NCBI GenBank assembly: GCA_030428705.1
Contig: JAUIDI010000004.1
Span: 62,001-126,000 of the forward strand
DNA length: 64,000 nucleotides
Direction of reading: 5' to 3'
Source of the DNA: Bacteroidia bacterium
GTDB lineage: Bacteria; Bacteroidota; Bacteroidia; Flavobacteriales; Flavobacteriaceae
The notes under the pieces are model-generated. The model was not told the DNA's origin, made no database searches, and saw only the letters and a program-made list of their open reading frames with translations. Below, in pieces: positions 1 to 7,960 of the stretch (the first letter of the stretch is position 1; every line of letters starts with the position of its first letter). Position numbers and translations under genes: made by a program.

Positions 1-744
1 TTGGGCTATGCCGAGATATACTCCCCCATAGATGGCGTGGTCTTATCAAGATCTGTGGAAGAGGGGCAAACAGTGGCGGCAAGCTATAGCACCCCAACAT
101 TGTTCACCATAGCACAAGACCTTAAAGAAATGCAGGTAGAGGCCGATGTTGACGAGGCCGATATAGGTCAGGTAAGCGAGGGGCAACGTGTCACTTTTAC
201 GGTAGATGCATACCCTGACAAAGAATTCACGGGCTCGGTAACGCAAGTCCGTTTAGATCCTACCGTAGAATCGAACGTGGTTACGTATACCGTGGTCATC
301 AAGGCCGACAATCCCGACCTTTTGCTCAAACCGGGCCTCACCGCAACAATTTTTATCTACACCTTGGAATTGAACGATGTTCTTACCGCAGAGGCCAAAG
401 CGGTTAATTTTCGCCCCGATGCGCAACTGGTAAGGATCTATAACGGCCAAAACGGTTCTTTGGAAGGTGGGCAGCCCCCGATGTCCCCTTCCGCTGAACC
501 TAGTCAAGGGTCCATTGTTTGGGTGCTGCAGAACAATACCATTATTTCCAGATCGATCAAAACGGGAAGTAGCGATGGCATGAACGTTCAAATCCAGGAA
601 GGATTACAGGAAGGGGACGAAATGGTCTATAACATCAAAAGTGTGGGCAATGGCGAAAATGTACAGTCCAATGGTGGTTCGCAAAGTCCGTTCATGCCTA
701 AAAGGCCTGGGGCCGACAGGGACAAAAAGAAGGAAAAAGAATGA
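1..744 (+). CDS. HlyD/MacA-family efflux periplasmic adaptor subunit (5' truncated)
   Basis: This is the C-terminal 247 residues of a membrane-fusion adaptor. The reading frame is open from base 1, so the true start lies left of the window. Residues 1-20 are the end of a lipoyl/hairpin domain (SPIDGVV motif). The beta-barrel and membrane-proximal domains follow, including a typical LKPGLTATI stretch near residue 111. The tail is rich in Lys, Asp and Glu. The family links an inner-membrane MacB-type ABC permease to an outer-membrane channel. The stop overlaps the ATPase start by 4 bases, and the permease follows, so this is a MacA-like member of a tripartite export operon. The substrate cannot be read from the sequence. 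Confidence 0.9.
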   Translation: MGYAEIYSPIDGVVLSRSVEEGQTVAASYSTPTLFTIAQDLKEMQVEADVDEADIGQVSEGQRVTFTVDAYPDKEFTGSVTQVRLDPTVESNVVTYTVVIKADNPDLLLKPGLTATIFIYTLELNDVLTAEAKAVNFRPDAQLVRIYNGQNGSLEGGQPPMSPSAEPSQGSIVWVLQNNTIISRSIKTGSSDGMNVQIQEGLQEGDEMVYNIKSVGNGENVQSNGGSQSPFMPKRPGADRDKKKEKE

Positions 745-1469
745 AGACGATCATCAAAATAGAGAACCTAAAACGCGACTTTGCGATGGGCGATGAAACG
801 GTGCACGCCTTAAGGGGAATCTCGCTTGACATCGAAGAGGGCGAATTTGTTACCATTATGGGATCGAGCGGTTCCGGTAAAAGTACCCTGTTGAACATTC
901 TTGGTTGCTTGGATGTACCGAGTACGGGTACCTACCTAATCGATAATGTAAACGTAAAGAACCTCGGCAGGAACGAATTGGCCATGATACGCAACGAAAA
1001 AATTGGCTTTATTTTTCAATCGTACAACTTATTGCCGCGCACCTCGGCCGTCGACAATGTAGAGTTGCCCCTTTTGTACAACGGAAAGGTTTCCAACGGA
1101 GAAAGACACGACCGGGCCTTGCGCGCCCTTGAAAAGGTCGGTCTAGCGGACCGTATCTCGCATACCCCGGCACAACTCTCGGGCGGGCAGCAACAACGTG
1201 TTGCCATAGCCCGTAGCTTAGTGAACGATCCCGTGGTCATTCTGGCCGACGAAGCCACTGGGAATTTGGACACCAGGACTTCGTACGAGATCATGTCGCT
1301 CTTTCAAGAATTGAACGCACAGGGAAAGACCATCATTTTCGTGACCCATGAACCCGATATAGCGGCATTCAGTAAACGTACCATCGTACTCAAGGACGGG
1401 GATATTATTGAAGACCGATTGAACGATGATATACAAATGGCATCCGAACACCTTGCGGCCTTAAATTGA
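741..1469 (+). CDS. MacB/LolD-type ABC transporter ATP-binding protein
   Basis: A 242-residue ABC ATPase with Walker A (GSSGSGKST, residues about 41-49), the signature [14 protein letters not shown] and the Walker B/D-loop [12 protein letters not shown]. This is the MacB/LolD/FtsE subfamily. It powers mechanotransmission by the FtsX-like permease encoded 7 bases downstream rather than classic translocation through the membrane. It overlaps the adaptor gene, so the three genes are one translational unit. Either lipid, lipoprotein or small-molecule export is possible. Downstream kinase/regulator genes suggest an envelope-stress or export context, which is inference. Confidence 0.93.
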   Translation: MKTIIKIENLKRDFAMGDETVHALRGISLDIEEGEFVTIMGSSGSGKSTLLNILGCLDVPSTGTYLIDNVNVKNLGRNELAMIRNEKIGFIFQSYNLLPRTSAVDNVELPLLYNGKVSNGERHDRALRALEKVGLADRISHTPAQLSGGQQQRVAIARSLVNDPVVILADEATGNLDTRTSYEIMSLFQELNAQGKTIIFVTHEPDIAAFSKRTIVLKDGDIIEDRLNDDIQMASEHLAALN

Positions 1470-1476
1470 ACACATT

Positions 1477-2697
1477 ATGAAACTTTCGAATTTGATAAAG
1501 ATCGCATGGAAGGCGATCGTGCTCAACAAAGCAAGAACATTACTGACCATGCTCGGTATAATCATCGGCGTAGGTTCGGTAATTGCCATGTTGGCGATAG
1601 GCGAAGGCTCGAAGGAAAGCATCAGGACCCAAATATCGAGTATGGGATCCAATATGATCACTATCCGTCCCGGTGCCCAGATGATGGGCGGGGTACGTAG
1701 GGGTGCCGACGAAATGCAGTCTTTGAAATTGGATGACTATGAGGCCTTAAAGTCGGAAACCAGGTTTTTAACCGATATTTCCCCCCAAGTACAGGGTAGC
1801 GGGCAGGTCATTTCCGGATCCGAAAATGCCCAGACCAGTATTTATGGCGTGGCGCCTGAATACTTGAACATCAGGGTACTAGAGATGGTAAGTGGCAGTA
1901 TGTTTACCGAAGCGGATGTAAGATCGGCGGCAAAGGTAGCCGTCATCGGGGAAACCGTTGTTGAAAACCTTTTTCCCAATGGAAACGACCCGATAGGCCA
2001 AATGATAAGGTTTAAAAGTATTCCCCTTAAGATTATCGGGGTACTTGCCCCCAAAGGGGAAAATACCTTCGGCCAAGACCAAGACGATGTTGTTCTTGCC
2101 CCCTACACCACGGTACAAAAGCGCATTCTGGCCGTTGATTATCTGCAATCGATCGTAGCTTCCGCAACAAGCGAGGACGAAGCCCCCGATGCGGTCGAAG
2201 AAGTTTCCGAGGTATTGCGCTCACAGCACGATATAGCCTCGAATGCAGAGGACGATTTCAGCGTTTTTTCTATGGAAGAGCTTATTTCCACCTTCAGTTC
2301 CACAAGTGAAATGTTGACCGTTCTATTGGTCGCGATCGCAAGTATTTCACTTCTGATCGGAGGTATCGGCATAATGAACATCATGTACGTCTCGGTAAAG
2401 GAAAGAACACGTGAGATAGGATTGCGAATGGCAGTTGGCGGAAAGGGGAAGAACATTTTGATGCAATTTTTGATAGAATCGATATTAATCAGTGTAACTG
2501 GTGGTGTCATTGGCGTGATCTTAGGTTTGGGGGCGACTTTCTTCATTGAAAAAGTACTCAGTTGGCCCACGAACGTAACCTTATATTCATTGGTCATTTC
2601 GTTTGCCGTTTGTGCCGTTACCGGTATTTTCTTTGGGTGGTATCCGGCGAGAAAGGCATCGATGCTCGATCCCATAAATGCGTTGCGTTACGAATAG
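1477..2697 (+). CDS. MacB-like ABC transporter permease
   Basis: A 406-residue FtsX/MacB permease. One transmembrane segment lies near residues 20-45, a large MacB_PCD periplasmic domain follows to about residue 265, and three C-terminal transmembrane segments (about 280-395) end in the usual YPARKASMLDPINALRYE-like tail. The length is typical for the stand-alone permease in Bacteroidota. It partners the ATPase immediately upstream and the adaptor before it. A LytS-type kinase begins 9 bases after the stop, so transporter and two-component genes are probably co-transcribed. Confidence 0.93.
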   Translation: MKLSNLIKIAWKAIVLNKARTLLTMLGIIIGVGSVIAMLAIGEGSKESIRTQISSMGSNMITIRPGAQMMGGVRRGADEMQSLKLDDYEALKSETRFLTDISPQVQGSGQVISGSENAQTSIYGVAPEYLNIRVLEMVSGSMFTEADVRSAAKVAVIGETVVENLFPNGNDPIGQMIRFKSIPLKIIGVLAPKGENTFGQDQDDVVLAPYTTVQKRILAVDYLQSIVASATSEDEAPDAVEEVSEVLRSQHDIASNAEDDFSVFSMEELISTFSSTSEMLTVLLVAIASISLLIGGIGIMNIMYVSVKERTREIGLRMAVGGKGKNILMQFLIESILISVTGGVIGVILGLGATFFIEKVLSWPTNVTLYSLVISFAVCAVTGIFFGWYPARKASMLDPINALRYE

Positions 2698-2706
2698 CCG
2701 AAATAG

Positions 2707-3738
2707 ATGAACATCAAAAAGAACAGATCGGTCATTCTTTTGCTCCATATTATGGTTTGGTCTATGCTTTTTGGCATGCCCTACCTACTATCGGGAAACA
2801 ATATCGATATTTTGCGCATTGTCAAAAACTCATGGATACCCCTACTCTTTTACGCACTTCTTTTTTATACGAACTACCTGTACTTGATCGATAGGTTTTT
2901 TTTCAAAAAGAACAATACACCCTTTTTTCTTATTAATTTGACGCTGATAGCCGCATTGGTGTTTCTTAATTATAGACTTGCAAGCGTTTTTTTGGAAAAC
3001 AACTTTCCCCCATCCAAAAATATAGGAAGGCCCCCTAGGACGTTCTTCATTTATTTGGACAGCGTTCCTTTCATCGTACCGGTCGTCTTTTCGATAGCCT
3101 TGAAAATGTTGGAACGATGGAAAAAATCGGAAAGCGAAGGGCGTGAGGCCGAAAAGGCCAAACTTGAATCGGAACTGAAACATTTAAAATATCAGGTCCA
3201 GCCCCATTTTTTCTTCAACTCCCTGAACAACATCTATGCCTTGGTCGACAATTCCCCCGAAAAGGCAAAAGAAACCATACACCTTTTAGGAAAGATAATG
3301 CGCTATCCCCTTTATGAGACCGGTAACGCATTTGTACCGTTATCGAAGGAAATCGATTTTTTAAAAACGTACATTAGTATGATGGAAACGCGCTTATCCA
3401 AAAATACCAAGGTAGATTATGATTTCCCCAAGGTTTTGAATACGATAAAGATAGCCCCCCTGTTGTTCATAACATTGGTAGAAAACGCCTTCAAACATGG
3501 TGTTTCGGCATCAAGGCCATCCAAGTTATATTTCGAAATTGCCATTAAAAACGGATTTGTGGTATTTGCAACCAAAAACACGTATTTTCCAAAGGGGCAA
3601 GACGATAAAAGTGGATCGGGAATCGGACTCGATAACTTGAAAAAAAGATTAGATCTATTGTATAGTAACGAATATGGTTATGCCCAGGCAACACAAGAAG
3701 ATATGTATTATACTACTTTGTCCTTGCCTATCAGGTAA
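2707..3738 (+). CDS. LytS/YehU-family sensor histidine kinase
   Basis: A 343-residue membrane histidine kinase. Four hydrophobic segments occupy about residues 8-135, a short linker follows, then a His_kinase domain with the phospho-acceptor in QPHFFFNSLNN (His167). The ATPase part contains VENAFKHG (N box) and GSGIGLDNL (G box). Such kinases lack a periplasmic sensor domain and sense through the membrane helices. The cognate LytTR regulator follows after 11 bases. It shares its architecture with the second kinase at 4612-5652, which suggests a tandem duplication. Confidence 0.92.
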   Translation: MNIKKNRSVILLLHIMVWSMLFGMPYLLSGNNIDILRIVKNSWIPLLFYALLFYTNYLYLIDRFFFKKNNTPFFLINLTLIAALVFLNYRLASVFLENNFPPSKNIGRPPRTFFIYLDSVPFIVPVVFSIALKMLERWKKSESEGREAEKAKLESELKHLKYQVQPHFFFNSLNNIYALVDNSPEKAKETIHLLGKIMRYPLYETGNAFVPLSKEIDFLKTYISMMETRLSKNTKVDYDFPKVLNTIKIAPLLFITLVENAFKHGVSASRPSKLYFEIAIKNGFVVFATKNTYFPKGQDDKSGSGIGLDNLKKRLDLLYSNEYGYAQATQEDMYYTTLSLPIR

Positions 3739-3749
3739 CCCATCCAATT

Positions 3750-4496
3750 ATGAGCAACGAATTCATAATATCATGTTTAGTAGTCGATGATGAACCCATA
3801 GCCCTTGACCTAATCGAAAGCTATGTGGCAAAAACCCCTTTTCTGAAACTGCATGGCAAGTGCAATAGTGCCATCGAGGCGCTGAACAATTACGATTTTA
3901 ACACCATAGACCTGATTTTTTTGGATATTCAAATGCCCGATCTTTCAGGTTTGGAACTCTCGAAGATCTTAAACAGATCTACCAGGATCATTTTTACCAC
4001 GGCATTTGACCGTTATGCCTTGGATGGCTACAAGGTAGAGGCGCTCGACTATTTGCTGAAACCCTTTAGCTATGCCGAGTTTCTTATTGCGGCAAACAAG
4101 GCGCTGGAATGGTTCAGCTTGAAGCGGGGCAATATCGAACAACAGCCCATGACGTCGAATTCTTCTGAAAAAGATTTTCTCTTTGTAAAATCAGAATACA
4201 AACAACTGAAGGTAAAGTTGAACGACATCCTTTATTTTGAAGGATTGAAAGATTATATAAAAATCTGGATACAAGGTCAATCGAAGGCCATTCTGAGCCT
4301 GATGAGCCTGAAATCTTTGGAACAGGAACTTTCGCCCAACAACTTTATGCGGGTGCACAGGTCGTATATCATCGCGTTGGACAAGATCGACGAAATCGAA
4401 CGGAGCCAGGTCATTATTTCAGGGAAAAGAATTACCGTTTCGGACCAGTACAAAGAGAATTTTCAAAATTATATTTCAAGAAATTCGATAGGGTAA
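3750..4496 (+). CDS. LytTR-family response regulator (first pair)
   Basis: A 248-residue regulator with an N-terminal receiver domain (acidic pocket VVDDEP, phospho-acceptor Asp59 in FLDIQMP, conserved Thr and Lys in FTTAFD and LLKPF) and a C-terminal LytTR DNA-binding domain from about residue 140 to 245. LytTR domains bind pairs of 9-bp direct repeats, two helical turns apart. It pairs with the kinase just upstream. The gene is followed by a 115-base intergenic region carrying a LytTR-like operator, so it or the second regulator could act there. Confidence 0.92.
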   Translation: MSNEFIISCLVVDDEPIALDLIESYVAKTPFLKLHGKCNSAIEALNNYDFNTIDLIFLDIQMPDLSGLELSKILNRSTRIIFTTAFDRYALDGYKVEALDYLLKPFSYAEFLIAANKALEWFSLKRGNIEQQPMTSNSSEKDFLFVKSEYKQLKVKLNDILYFEGLKDYIKIWIQGQSKAILSLMSLKSLEQELSPNNFMRVHRSYIIALDKIDEIERSQVIISGKRITVSDQYKENFQNYISRNSIG

Positions 4497-4517
4497 TCGT
4501 TCGCGTTTACCATGATT

Positions 4518-4583
4518 TTTACCGCACCCTTATAGGAATTTACCGCATTTTTTTAGACAGGCATCTCATTTCCTTTAATTTTG
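4518..4583 (+). promoter_or_regulatory. LytTR-type operator and -7 box before the second kinase operon
   Basis: Two perfect copies of TTTACCGCA lie at 4518-4526 and 4539-4547, start-to-start 21 bp, which is the geometry known for LytTR-domain sites (9-bp repeats, 12-bp spacer). After 28 nt comes TAATTTTG (4576-4583), a match to the Bacteroidota -7 element TAnnTTTG. A partial third copy (TTTACC) is at 4506. The arrangement recurs with the same spacing at 6345-6410. That a LytTR regulator binds here is inference. Confidence 0.7.
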
Positions 4584-4611
4584 GTACAAATACGACCCTT
4601 AAGATAAACCA

Positions 4612-5652
4612 TTGAAAAACAGTAATATTCTTATCAACATACTGATCGGCATAGCCTTTTTGAGCTTTCCCATTTTAACATCACCGGATTTCGGTACGGG
4701 TTCTTTGTTAGAGATCGGGGCTTTTAGAAGAAGTTTCGCGAGCTATGTATTGTTGTTGATTTTCTTTTTTGTCCATTATTATGTGTTGGTACCACAGTTT
4801 TACAACAAAAAAAAATGGTGGTTGTACGGTGTTTTCCTAATAATCGGTTTTGCCATTGTTTCCTATATGCCCTCTCTTCTGTTGAACGAGGGGCTACCTC
4901 CGAATATGCCAAATGGTCCTGGTAGGAAGAATTATCCCATGCCCGTAGGTCGAAAGGGGCCTCCTTTCAGCCTTTTCAGGTTTCGCGACACATTTATCTT
5001 TCAGTTTATTATGGTCGTGGTATTGTCGCTATTGCTCCGGTTGGACAATCAATTGAAAGAAATAAAAAGCGAAAAACTAAAGGCCGATGTCTCATATCTA
5101 AAGGCACAGATCAACCCCCATTTTCTGTTCAATACGCTCAATAGTATTTATGCCCTGACCTTGACCAAGTCAGACAAGGCCCCCAATGCCGTTCTGAAGT
5201 TGTCCGATATGATGCGCTATGTGGTCACCGAAAGCGATACCGAAAAAGTACCCCTGAAAAAAGAGTTGCAATACATTACCGATTATGTATCCCTGCAACG
5301 ATTGCGTATGGGCGGTCAGGTAAATTTTACATTCGATATCAAAGGAGATGCCTCCGGAAAAAAAATAGCCCCGATTATCTTGATCAATTATGTTGAGAAT
5401 GCATTCAAGTATGGCATAAACCCCGACAAGCCCTCAAAAATCTCTATTTTTATTACGGTAGATGACAAAGGGATAAGGCTCATCACCGAAAATGATATCG
5501 TGGTGGATAAAAATACTAGCCTCTCTAACACGGAGGAAGGCGCCAAAAACACGGAACGGCGGCTTGAATTTCTTTATGGGGGAAAATATGAACTTGATGT
5601 AATTGAAACAAGGGAACATTATAAAACGAACCTGTATATCGACCTTTCATGA
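4612..5652 (+). CDS. LytS/YehU-family sensor histidine kinase (second pair)
   Basis: A 346-residue kinase with about four N-terminal membrane segments (residues 5-145), then the His_kinase domain with NPHFLFNTLNS (His170) and VENAFKYG. A Pro/Gly-rich loop (about residues 93-118) separates membrane helices. The best start is TTG at 4612, since no ATG lies nearby in frame before the first membrane segment. The stop overlaps the start of the next regulator by 4 bases (ATGA), so the two are translationally coupled. The upstream region carries a LytTR operator, which suggests autoregulation by its partner. Confidence 0.9.
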   Translation: MKNSNILINILIGIAFLSFPILTSPDFGTGSLLEIGAFRRSFASYVLLLIFFFVHYYVLVPQFYNKKKWWLYGVFLIIGFAIVSYMPSLLLNEGLPPNMPNGPGRKNYPMPVGRKGPPFSLFRFRDTFIFQFIMVVVLSLLLRLDNQLKEIKSEKLKADVSYLKAQINPHFLFNTLNSIYALTLTKSDKAPNAVLKLSDMMRYVVTESDTEKVPLKKELQYITDYVSLQRLRMGGQVNFTFDIKGDASGKKIAPIILINYVENAFKYGINPDKPSKISIFITVDDKGIRLITENDIVVDKNTSLSNTEEGAKNTERRLEFLYGGKYELDVIETREHYKTNLYIDLS

Positions 5653-6338
5653 TCAAAGCAGTCGCACTTGACGATGAACCACTGGCCCTGGAAGTAATCA
5701 GGGCCTACTGCGATCAAACCCCATTAATCGATCTGGTACAGACCTTCGCCGAACAGGACAAGGCGATACGGTACCTCAACAAATTCGATATCGACCTGTT
5801 GTTCTTGGATATACAAATGCCGAAGCTCAACGGGCTCGATCTGTACAAATCGTTAAAACAAGAGGCCAAAGTAATCTTTACAACCGCGTATGGCCAATAT
5901 GCCGTTGAGGGGTTTAACGTTAACGCTAGCGATTACTTGTTAAAGCCCATTTCGTTCGAACGTTTTCTAGTCGCCATAAAAAAGGTAAAAAAAGAAATCG
6001 ATCTCGAAAGCAAGAGCGTCGTTGAGAATACACATTTGGCCCTCCGGGCGGATTTTAAGTTGCACAATATTCCCTTTGACTCTATTTTATTGATAGAAGC
6101 CTTGGACGATTATCTACAAGTCCATTTAGATTCCGGGAAAAAGATAGTTACCCGATCTACCATGAAGGGCATATTGGAAAAACTTCCGGACACCAAATTC
6201 AAAAGGGCCCATCGCTCGTTTATCGTTCCGTTGCGAAAAATTGAATCGGTATACAAGGATACCGCTAAAATAGGGGATTTTAGAATTCCGTTGAGCGCTA
6301 CTTATAAGCACGAAATTTTAAAAAACCTTAACATTTAA
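5649..6338 (+). CDS. LytTR-family response regulator (second pair)
   Basis: A 229-residue receiver plus LytTR protein. The acidic pocket is LDDEP, the phospho-acceptor is Asp54 in FLDIQMP, and the switch Lys is in LLKPIS near residue 96. The LytTR domain spans about residues 125-228 (AHRSFIVPL motif). It is coupled to the kinase by a 4-base overlap. The same direct-repeat operator occurs before its own operon and before the next operon (6437-9730). This makes it the likeliest regulator of both, by position and not by experiment. Confidence 0.92.
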   Translation: MIKAVALDDEPLALEVIRAYCDQTPLIDLVQTFAEQDKAIRYLNKFDIDLLFLDIQMPKLNGLDLYKSLKQEAKVIFTTAYGQYAVEGFNVNASDYLLKPISFERFLVAIKKVKKEIDLESKSVVENTHLALRADFKLHNIPFDSILLIEALDDYLQVHLDSGKKIVTRSTMKGILEKLPDTKFKRAHRSFIVPLRKIESVYKDTAKIGDFRIPLSATYKHEILKNLNI

Positions 6339-6344
6339 CACGGT

Positions 6345-6410
6345 TTTACCGCACTAATTTCCTTGCTTACCTCAATTTTTTTCACGCAGCCCGTCACCTC
6401 CTTAGCTTTA
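6345..6410 (+). promoter_or_regulatory. LytTR-type operator and -7 box before the dioxygenase operon
   Basis: TTTACCGCA (6345-6353) and CTTACCTCA (6366-6374) are 21 bp apart, start to start. Twenty-eight nt later is TAGCTTTA (6403-6410), a -7-like element. Repeat spacing and distance to the -7 box are identical to those at 4518-4583, which supports a shared regulator and a shared activation geometry. No clear -33 TTG is present, as expected for an activator-dependent promoter. Confidence 0.68.
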
Positions 6411-6436
6411 TTCCATATTCATATAAATCAATGATT

Positions 6437-7228
6437 ATGAAACGAAAGGAATTTTTAAAAGGACTTGGGCTGGCAGGTTTGACCGTCACAAGCTTGACCG
6501 TTCTCACTGCTTGTTCAACCGACACCGATGGCACCATTTTCGATGACACCAACACGGATAGCGGTACCGATACTGGAACCGATACCAGCACAGAAACGGG
6601 AAACGACACAGGTACCGATACCACTTCCGGCGATTGTTCGGAGACCCCTAGCGAGACCGAAGGCCCTTTCCCAACCAAAGACCCCAATAGTCTTGAGCGT
6701 GTCGACATCGTTGGTGACAGAACCGGTATTGTGCTTGATATCGACATTACCATCCGAAACATCAATGATGATTGTAATTCGTTCGAAGGCGCGATAGTAG
6801 ATATTTGGCATTGTGATAAAGATGGTAATTATTCCGAGTATGGTGGCACAGGAATGCAATCGACCGACTACACCAGCAACCATTTTCTACGCGGGAGACA
6901 AGTTTCAAATGCTGACGGACTGGTAGAATTTTCAAGTATATTTCCTGGTTGGTACAACGGTCGATCCACCCATATTCATGTCCATATTTATAATGCCTCA
7001 GGAAATTCCCTACTGGTCACACAAATTGCCTTCCCCGAAGGAGATAATAGTGCCGTGGTGCGTGTGAACGCGGCAAGCGATGAAGGCTACACCAAAGGAA
7101 TGTCAGGCTACACCTACCATGCTCAGGACAATGTGTTCAGTGATGGAGTCGAAGAAGAACTTTCAAGTGTTTCCGGTAGTAATTCTGAAGGTTATGTACT
7201 TACCCATGACATTTACGTAGATGCTTAA
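6437..7228 (+). CDS. Intradiol ring-cleavage dioxygenase-like lipoprotein
   Basis: A 263-residue protein with a lipoprotein signal (MKRKEFLKGLGL, lipobox ending at Cys26), a low-complexity Thr/Asp/Gly linker (about residues 28-66) and a protocatechuate-dioxygenase-like beta-sandwich. Candidate non-haem iron ligands are present: Tyr132 (GNYSEYG), Tyr173 (WYNGR), His179 and His181 (HIHVH). Soluble relatives cleave catechols between the hydroxyls. Lipid-anchored forms are common in Bacteroidota but their substrates are mostly unknown. I chose ATG 6437 over 6431 because it gives the tighter signal peptide. It is first in an operon behind a LytTR-like operator. Confidence 0.85.
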   Translation: MKRKEFLKGLGLAGLTVTSLTVLTACSTDTDGTIFDDTNTDSGTDTGTDTSTETGNDTGTDTTSGDCSETPSETEGPFPTKDPNSLERVDIVGDRTGIVLDIDITIRNINDDCNSFEGAIVDIWHCDKDGNYSEYGGTGMQSTDYTSNHFLRGRQVSNADGLVEFSSIFPGWYNGRSTHIHVHIYNASGNSLLVTQIAFPEGDNSAVVRVNAASDEGYTKGMSGYTYHAQDNVFSDGVEEELSSVSGSNSEGYVLTHDIYVDA

Positions 7229-7252
7229 TTGAATTAATATAATTTCAATCAA

Positions 7253-7942
7253 ATGATAGCTCAAAATCCGGCACATATTTATAAGGCAGATACAAGGGTT
7301 ATGGAATTCTCTGAAGATTACCGATGTCTATCCACGTTCAATGATCATACGAAAAAAGAAGAGAACGAGGCCTCGTTCGGTACGCTAACAGTATTCGAAG
7401 ACGAAACCTTGGCTCCCGGCAAGCGACGATTCTATTATATGCAAGAGGATGCTCTTGTCTTTTTAATGCCCTTGGTCGGTCTTATCGAAATCGAAGGATC
7501 AAATGATACTGGTCGCCAATTGCTAATCCCAGAGGAAATCAAGGCCATGCATCTTAAAAAGGGGCGGTCATTCCATGTATCCAATCCATATGAAAAGGAT
7601 TTAGTCAACTATTTACAAATCCGCATTAAGGGTGGAGGTCTATCCTGTAAAAAATCCTTTGGAAATTATGGGAACAACACAATGTTCCCCATTTTAAAAC
7701 AGGAAGGATGCCATATTCATTTTGGTGTTTTCGACGGGCGACAAGAAGCGGTCTACCGACTCCAGAGCACCAAAAACGGAGTATTCGCCTTTGTAATCAA
7801 TGGAGCGTTCGAACTAGAAAATCGGCTGTTGGAAAGTCGCGATGGGCTTACCCTTTGGAATACAGAAACTGTTGAACTGGAGGCACTTTCTGAAAATGCG
7901 ATTCTTTTATTGCTCGAAGTCCCACTTGAAAAGAAATTATAA
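7253..7942 (+). CDS. Pirin-like bicupin protein
   Basis: A 229-residue protein whose N-terminal half follows the pirin pattern (SFGTLTVFEDETLAPG, then a beta-barrel). Pirins and the related quercetinases normally hold a metal with an H-x-H pair directly after that motif. Here the site reads GKRRFYYMQEDALV, so the usual ligands are missing. The C-terminal half (about 130-225) looks like the second cupin fold. It may therefore be non-catalytic or bind another ligand. It sits between the dioxygenase and the beta-helix lipoprotein genes, with the latter starting just downstream. Confidence 0.6.
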   Translation: MIAQNPAHIYKADTRVMEFSEDYRCLSTFNDHTKKEENEASFGTLTVFEDETLAPGKRRFYYMQEDALVFLMPLVGLIEIEGSNDTGRQLLIPEEIKAMHLKKGRSFHVSNPYEKDLVNYLQIRIKGGGLSCKKSFGNYGNNTMFPILKQEGCHIHFGVFDGRQEAVYRLQSTKNGVFAFVINGAFELENRLLESRDGLTLWNTETVELEALSENAILLLLEVPLEKKL

Positions 7943-7960
7943 TTGCAAATCTTTTTTATC

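Noticed and set aside
2139-2675. 178-codon antisense frame within the MacB-like permease
   Set aside because: It lies wholly inside a well-supported gene and shows no coherent domain.
6394-6765. Repetitive Val/Pro/Ser antisense frame
   Set aside because: It is the reverse reading of the Thr/Asp/Gly linker of the dioxygenase-like lipoprotein.
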